From positions 1 to 35,481 of the forward strand of contig PBDC01000095.1 of assembly GCA_002717185.1 (NCBI GenBank): a stretch of DNA of 35,481 bases, read 5' to 3'. The DNA is from Rhodospirillaceae bacterium. GTDB lineage: Bacteria; Pseudomonadota; Alphaproteobacteria; UBA8366; GCA-2717185. Shown here piece after piece: positions 32,884 through 35,481 of this stretch; within the stretch, counting starts at the first letter, position 1, and each line of letters begins with the position of its first letter. The notes under the pieces were generated by a model. It was given only the letters and a program-made list of their open reading frames with translations, searched no databases and was not told the DNA's origin. The position numbers and the translations under genes are program-made.

Positions 32884-33372
32884 TCACGCGGCCTTGCCGC
32901 AGCATTTTTTGTATTTCTTACCCGATCCGCATGGGCACAATTCGTTACGGCCAACTTTGTTAACCTGCCGCGTCGTTGGCTTTGGATTAGGCACTGCATC
33001 ATCGAATACCCAGCGACCGTCCTCACGAATGAAGGTTGAAAGTTCGTGATGAATGCCTGGCCCATCCTTATCCCTACAGCGGGCGACAAATTCAACAGTC
33101 CCTATCTCGTGGTCTTCTCCACCATCCGTCGTTGCACGGATCTCCAGCCCCGTCCAGGTCAGCTTGCTATGCGCATTCTCGAACTCTTCGATATCGAAAT
33201 CGGCACGTTGCTTGGTCGACAGTGTGTCGGCTAGATATTGCGACTTACCAATCACATGCGCTGTGTATCGCGATCGCATCAGCGCCAACGCCGTCGGCGC
33301 CGACAGTGTTTCGAAATACTGACCGCAGCAAGCTTCAAGCAGGCGGCCAGATCCGCAGGGACAGGAATTCAT
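32884..33372 (-). CDS. YchJ-like protein with SEC-C metal-binding motifs
   Basis: A 162-residue YchJ-family protein. A zinc-binding SEC-C-like motif occurs at each end: C4-P-C6-G-S-G with C15-C16, and C146-P-C148-G-S-G with C157-C158. The middle ([21 protein letters not shown] to [13 protein letters not shown]) is the NTF2-like YchJ middle domain. The function is unknown; SEC-C motifs also end SecA, where they bind SecB and ribosomes. The ATG has GAGGAG upstream. It is divergent from the CoA-transferase genes by 128 bases. It looks like a housekeeping passenger rather than part of a pathway here. Confidence 0.9.
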   Translation of the reverse strand: MNSCPCGSGRLLEACCGQYFETLSAPTALALMRSRYTAHVIGKSQYLADTLSTKQRADFDIEEFENAHSKLTWTGLEIRATTDGGEDHEIGTVEFVARCRDKDGPGIHHELSTFIREDGRWVFDDAVPNPKPTTRQVNKVGRNELCPCGSGKKYKKCCGKAA

Positions 33373-33500
33373 GAACTATCGCTCCTCGTGGCAGTAACAA
33401 ATTCAAACATTGCGACCCCCGTGTCTACCATCCTGCGGGTTTGTCGTACCCGGGACCATCGGCTACCGTTTTAGAGCGTGATGCAGAACCAAAGGACCCG

Positions 33501-34202
33501 ATGAAACAAAAAAATACTGATTCGATTGACGCGGCCCTCAATCGTTTGAAAGACGGAAACACAGTTCTGATCGGCGGTTTCGGCTTATCAGGGATACCAG
33601 AAAAGCTCATTGACGGCGTTTGCGAACGCGGCCTGCGCGATCTCACCGTTGTAAATAATAGTTCCGGCGCGGGCCAATTCGGCGTCGCCCGTCTACTGGA
33701 ACGAGGCTGCGTCAGCAAAGTCATCGTCAGCTTTCCCTGGGGTCGCGAGTCAAAAATTTTCAAGGAACTTTACGCTGCCGGTAAAGTCGACCTAGAGATT
33801 GTGCCGCAAGGTATCTTAGCGGAGCGTATGCGCGCAGCCGGTGCCGGTCTTGGTGGCATCCTGTCACCAAGCGGCGTCGGAACGCAGATCGCAGAAGGTA
33901 AACCGATCCAAATGGTTAACGATCAGGAATATATTGTGGAAACCGCTCTGCCTGGAGATATCGCACTGATCAAGGCACACAAGGCTGATCCACGCGGCAA
34001 TCTAACTTACCGGCTGGCCTCACAGAACATGAACCCAGTTATGGCCATGGCTGCAAAACATACGATTGCCGAAGTCGACGAAGAGGTCGCTCTCGGCGAC
34101 TTGGAACCAGCAAATATCATTACGCCGGGCGTGTTCGTCGACCGCTACTTCGTGACCGGTCGCTACAAGCCCGAAGCCTGGGAGGGCGCATGGCATGAAT
34201 GA
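33501..34202 (+). CDS. 3-oxoacid CoA-transferase subunit A
   Basis: A 233-residue alpha subunit of a family I CoA-transferase (ScoA/AtoD/PcaI type). The glycine-rich opening is TVLIGGFGLSGIPEKLID. LTVVNNSSG, IVPQGILAERMRAAGAGLGG and NPVMAMAAKHTIAEVDE follow, all typical. It pairs with the B subunit to move CoA from succinyl-CoA or acetyl-CoA to a 3-oxoacid. I start at ATG 33501 (AAAGGA upstream), because the longer TTG-started form adds 20 residues without family likeness. It overlaps the B subunit by 8 bases. Confidence 0.92.
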   Translation: MKQKNTDSIDAALNRLKDGNTVLIGGFGLSGIPEKLIDGVCERGLRDLTVVNNSSGAGQFGVARLLERGCVSKVIVSFPWGRESKIFKELYAAGKVDLEIVPQGILAERMRAAGAGLGGILSPSGVGTQIAEGKPIQMVNDQEYIVETALPGDIALIKAHKADPRGNLTYRLASQNMNPVMAMAAKHTIAEVDEEVALGDLEPANIITPGVFVDRYFVTGRYKPEAWEGAWHE

Positions 34203-34863
34203 TAAAAAAGGGTTGAGCCGCGAGCAAATTGCAAAACGCGTTGCAGCCGAATTGGAGGATGGTTGGTTGGTCAATCTTGGCCTCGGCATCCCTACGCTGG
34301 CAGTAAATTACATCCCGGAAGGCCACGATATCTTGTTCCACAGCGAGAACGGTATCATCGGCATGGGCCCGCGACCGGCTGACGAAGACGTCGACACCGA
34401 CCTGATGAGCGCCGGTAAAGGGCCTATCACACTGGTTGAAGGTGCCTCACTGGTGCACCACGCAGACTCCTTCATTGTAGCACGAGGCGGACGGCTCGAT
34501 GCTGCGATCCTCGGCGCCTATCAAGTCGCGGACAATGGCGACTTCGCGAATTGGCGACTACCCGACAAACATGTCGGGGGCATCGGCGGAGCAATGGACA
34601 TCGCAGTAGGCGCCCAGCGCGTCTTTATCACCATGAGCCAGACTGACAAGGACGGCACGTCAAAGTTGGTCAAAGAACTGACCTATCCGCTGACCACAAA
34701 GGCATGCGTGACCAAGGTATTCACTGACATGGCGGTAATCGCAGTAACGGATGATGGCTTCGTGCTGGAGGAGGTCGCACCTGGCTTCACGCCGGACGAT
34801 ATCTTGGATAGGACGTCAGCGACACTGGCTATTCCAGACCGGGTTAAAATGATTGCCGCGTAA
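34195..34863 (+). CDS. 3-oxoacid CoA-transferase subunit B
   Basis: A 222-residue beta subunit of a family I CoA-transferase (ScoB/AtoA/PcaJ type). GLGIPTLAVNY (29-39) opens it, and the catalytic glutamate that forms the glutamyl-CoA thioester is E51 in SENGIIGMGP. GIGGAMDIAVGAQRVFITM and APGFTPDDI are usual late segments. Its ATG lies inside the end of subunit A, with GGAGG nine bases upstream, so subunits are made in matched amounts. Acetoacetate or 3-oxoadipate is possible as substrate; no pca genes are nearby to support the latter. Confidence 0.93.
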   Translation: MNDKKGLSREQIAKRVAAELEDGWLVNLGLGIPTLAVNYIPEGHDILFHSENGIIGMGPRPADEDVDTDLMSAGKGPITLVEGASLVHHADSFIVARGGRLDAAILGAYQVADNGDFANWRLPDKHVGGIGGAMDIAVGAQRVFITMSQTDKDGTSKLVKELTYPLTTKACVTKVFTDMAVIAVTDDGFVLEEVAPGFTPDDILDRTSATLAIPDRVKMIAA

Positions 34864-34922
34864 AGGTTCCTAACCCCTCGTCCTTAAATCGTCGGCATAT
34901 CAGCGTACGTGCCAAGCGTCTC

Positions 34923-34940
34923 AGAACCGGTTGAGGTTCT
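34923..34940 (+). terminator. Weak hairpin after the CoA-transferase genes
   Basis: AGAACC (34923-34928) / GGTTCT (34935-34940) form a 6-bp stem with a 6-base loop, followed by TTATAG, about 60 bases after the subunit B stop. This is a weak candidate terminator. Confidence 0.3.
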
Positions 34941-34963
34941 TTATAGTGTCGGCGAATTCTTCT

Positions 34964-34989
34964 TCAAAAATACTGTTATCCATTAACAG
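34964..34989 (-). terminator. Candidate intrinsic terminator of the edge TauD gene
   Basis: On the minus strand CTGTTA (34989-34984), loop ATGGA and TAACAG (34978-34973) form a perfect 6-bp stem, followed by TATTTTTG. It starts 11 bases after the stop at 35001. The stem is AT-rich but the T run and place fit an intrinsic terminator. Confidence 0.45.
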
Positions 34990-35000
34990 GCCAGCAACCG

Positions 35001-35481
35001 CTATACCGGCTCCAAAGGCACGTTCAAAGCCATACCGGGCACGCTAATGCCACCGCGGTTGCCAACCTCCGTGCTGAGATAGCGCTCCAGGTAACTGTCC
35101 GGCAGCAAACGACCATCATCCGGGCTAAGCCATAGGCGCAGCAGGTGTCGCTTACGCTCAACTTCCGGCCAGTCTTCGAAATCGTTGCGAGCGTGCAGGA
35201 TCTGGTGGTTGTGCAAAATCTGAACATCGCCGGGTTCGAATTCCATATCGAGCCGCGTGTCTTTGTGCTCTGTAATGCTGTCAAACAGATCGAGCGCCGC
35301 AATTTGCCTCTCTGTCATCTGCGGTAGTTCCGGGAACCGATCGCAGGATTCCGCGTAATCCCTTGAATATGTCGTCGACAATCGCCCATCATAGTAGTGG
35401 AACATGGCCGAGGGGTAATATGGCTTCTTACCTTCCGGCACCTCACCTCGCCGATCACGCCAGAAGGGTTCGTACATCGCA
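35001..35481 (-). CDS. TauD/TfdA-family dioxygenase, C-terminal part (cut by window edge)
   Basis: The frame is open through the right edge, so the true start lies outside. The roughly 160 residues present are the C-terminal half of a TauD/TfdA-type oxygenase. They include the distal iron histidine in LHNHQILHARNDFED (H95, counted from the first in-window Met at 35477) and the 2-oxoglutarate arginine region in RHLLRLWLSPDDGR. The HxD motif lies upstream, outside the window. LHARNDFEDWPEVERKRHLL resembles a large group of uncharacterised TauD-like enzymes rather than TauD itself. It converges on the CoA-transferase genes. Confidence 0.85.
   Translation of the reverse strand, partial: AMYEPFWRDRRGEVPEGKKPYYPSAMFHYYDGRLSTTYSRDYAESCDRFPELPQMTERQIAALDLFDSITEHKDTRLDMEFEPGDVQILHNHQILHARNDFEDWPEVERKRHLLRLWLSPDDGRLLPDSYLERYLSTEVGNRGGISVPGMALNVPLEPV

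Noticed and set aside
1..35481. tRNA, rRNA, CRISPR array, IS element or phage gene
   Set aside because: I looked for repeats, transposase-like proteins and tRNA-like cloverleaf sequences and saw none, though a tRNA scan was not possible by eye over the full length.

Overview
This window looks like a chromosomal catabolic region from an alphaproteobacterium. Uncultured marine or host-associated Rhodospirillales-like lineages are my best guess. The guess rests on gene content only: HyuA/HyuB, AtuA/DUF4387, TauD- and PhyH-type oxygenases, luciferase-like (LLM) flavoenzymes and CaiB-type proteins, tightly packed and moderately GC-rich. There is no rRNA, tRNA, ribosomal protein or other marker gene to test it. 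I see no transposase, integrase, phage gene or CRISPR array, and no recognisable transcription regulator. Only one transporter is present (EamA type).

Layout. 1-1065: the 5' end of a probable cupin gene (-), divergent from a TauD/TfdA dioxygenase (+). 1068-5761 (-): class IV aminotransferase, gamma-glutamyltransferase-like protein, AtuA-like protein and DUF4387 protein. 5897-11890 (+): HyuB, HyuA, FAD amine/amino-acid oxidase and SDR dehydrogenase, with stop/start overlaps between the first three. 11887-13855 (-): SMP-30 lactonase and LLM oxidoreductase. 14095-15009 (+): a PhyH dioxygenase. 15025-17872 (-): flavin reductase-like protein, EamA transporter and Rieske oxygenase. 17950-18658 (+): an enoyl-CoA hydratase relic and a PaaI thioesterase. 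18651-20614 (-): two LLM oxidoreductases, one frameshifted at a homopolymer. 20780-22461 (+): HpcH/HpaI aldolase and a crotonase. 22754-23866 (-): nitronate monooxygenase-like enzyme. 23923-24588 (+): gamma-glutamylcyclotransferase-like protein. 24773-27552 (-): a conserved partner protein, a UGSC selenoprotein and an alpha-methylacyl-CoA racemase. 27992-32427 (+): PhyH dioxygenase, TauD dioxygenase and an FMO-type monooxygenase. 32434-33372 (-): MaoC-like and YchJ-like proteins. 33501-34863 (+): both subunits of a 3-oxoacid CoA-transferase. 35001-end (-): a TauD dioxygenase cut by the window edge.

The most striking locus is 25946-26470. Conventional gene calling splits it into two short ORFs, but one reading frame crosses an in-frame UGA that sits exactly at the first position of a U-G-S-C motif, followed by S-S-C. 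This fits the UGSC (seleno)protein family, so the gene probably encodes a 174-residue selenoprotein with Sec at position 92. Its upstream neighbour (26497-27552) is a conserved protein of unknown function with a C-terminal CxxC, and its downstream neighbour is an AMACR/CaiB enzyme three bases away. Together they form a candidate uncharacterised selenoprotein operon.

The rest reads as a collection of small oxidative pathways for amides, amines, organic acids and acyl-CoA compounds. HyuAB, an FAD oxidase, an aminotransferase and GGT/GGCT-like proteins suggest turnover of cyclic amides or gamma-glutamyl compounds. The 2-oxoglutarate/Fe(II), Rieske, FMO and LLM enzymes suggest oxidative opening of varied substrates. 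Crotonase, MaoC, thioesterase, racemase and CoA-transferase genes would feed products into central metabolism. Actual substrates cannot be read from sequence.
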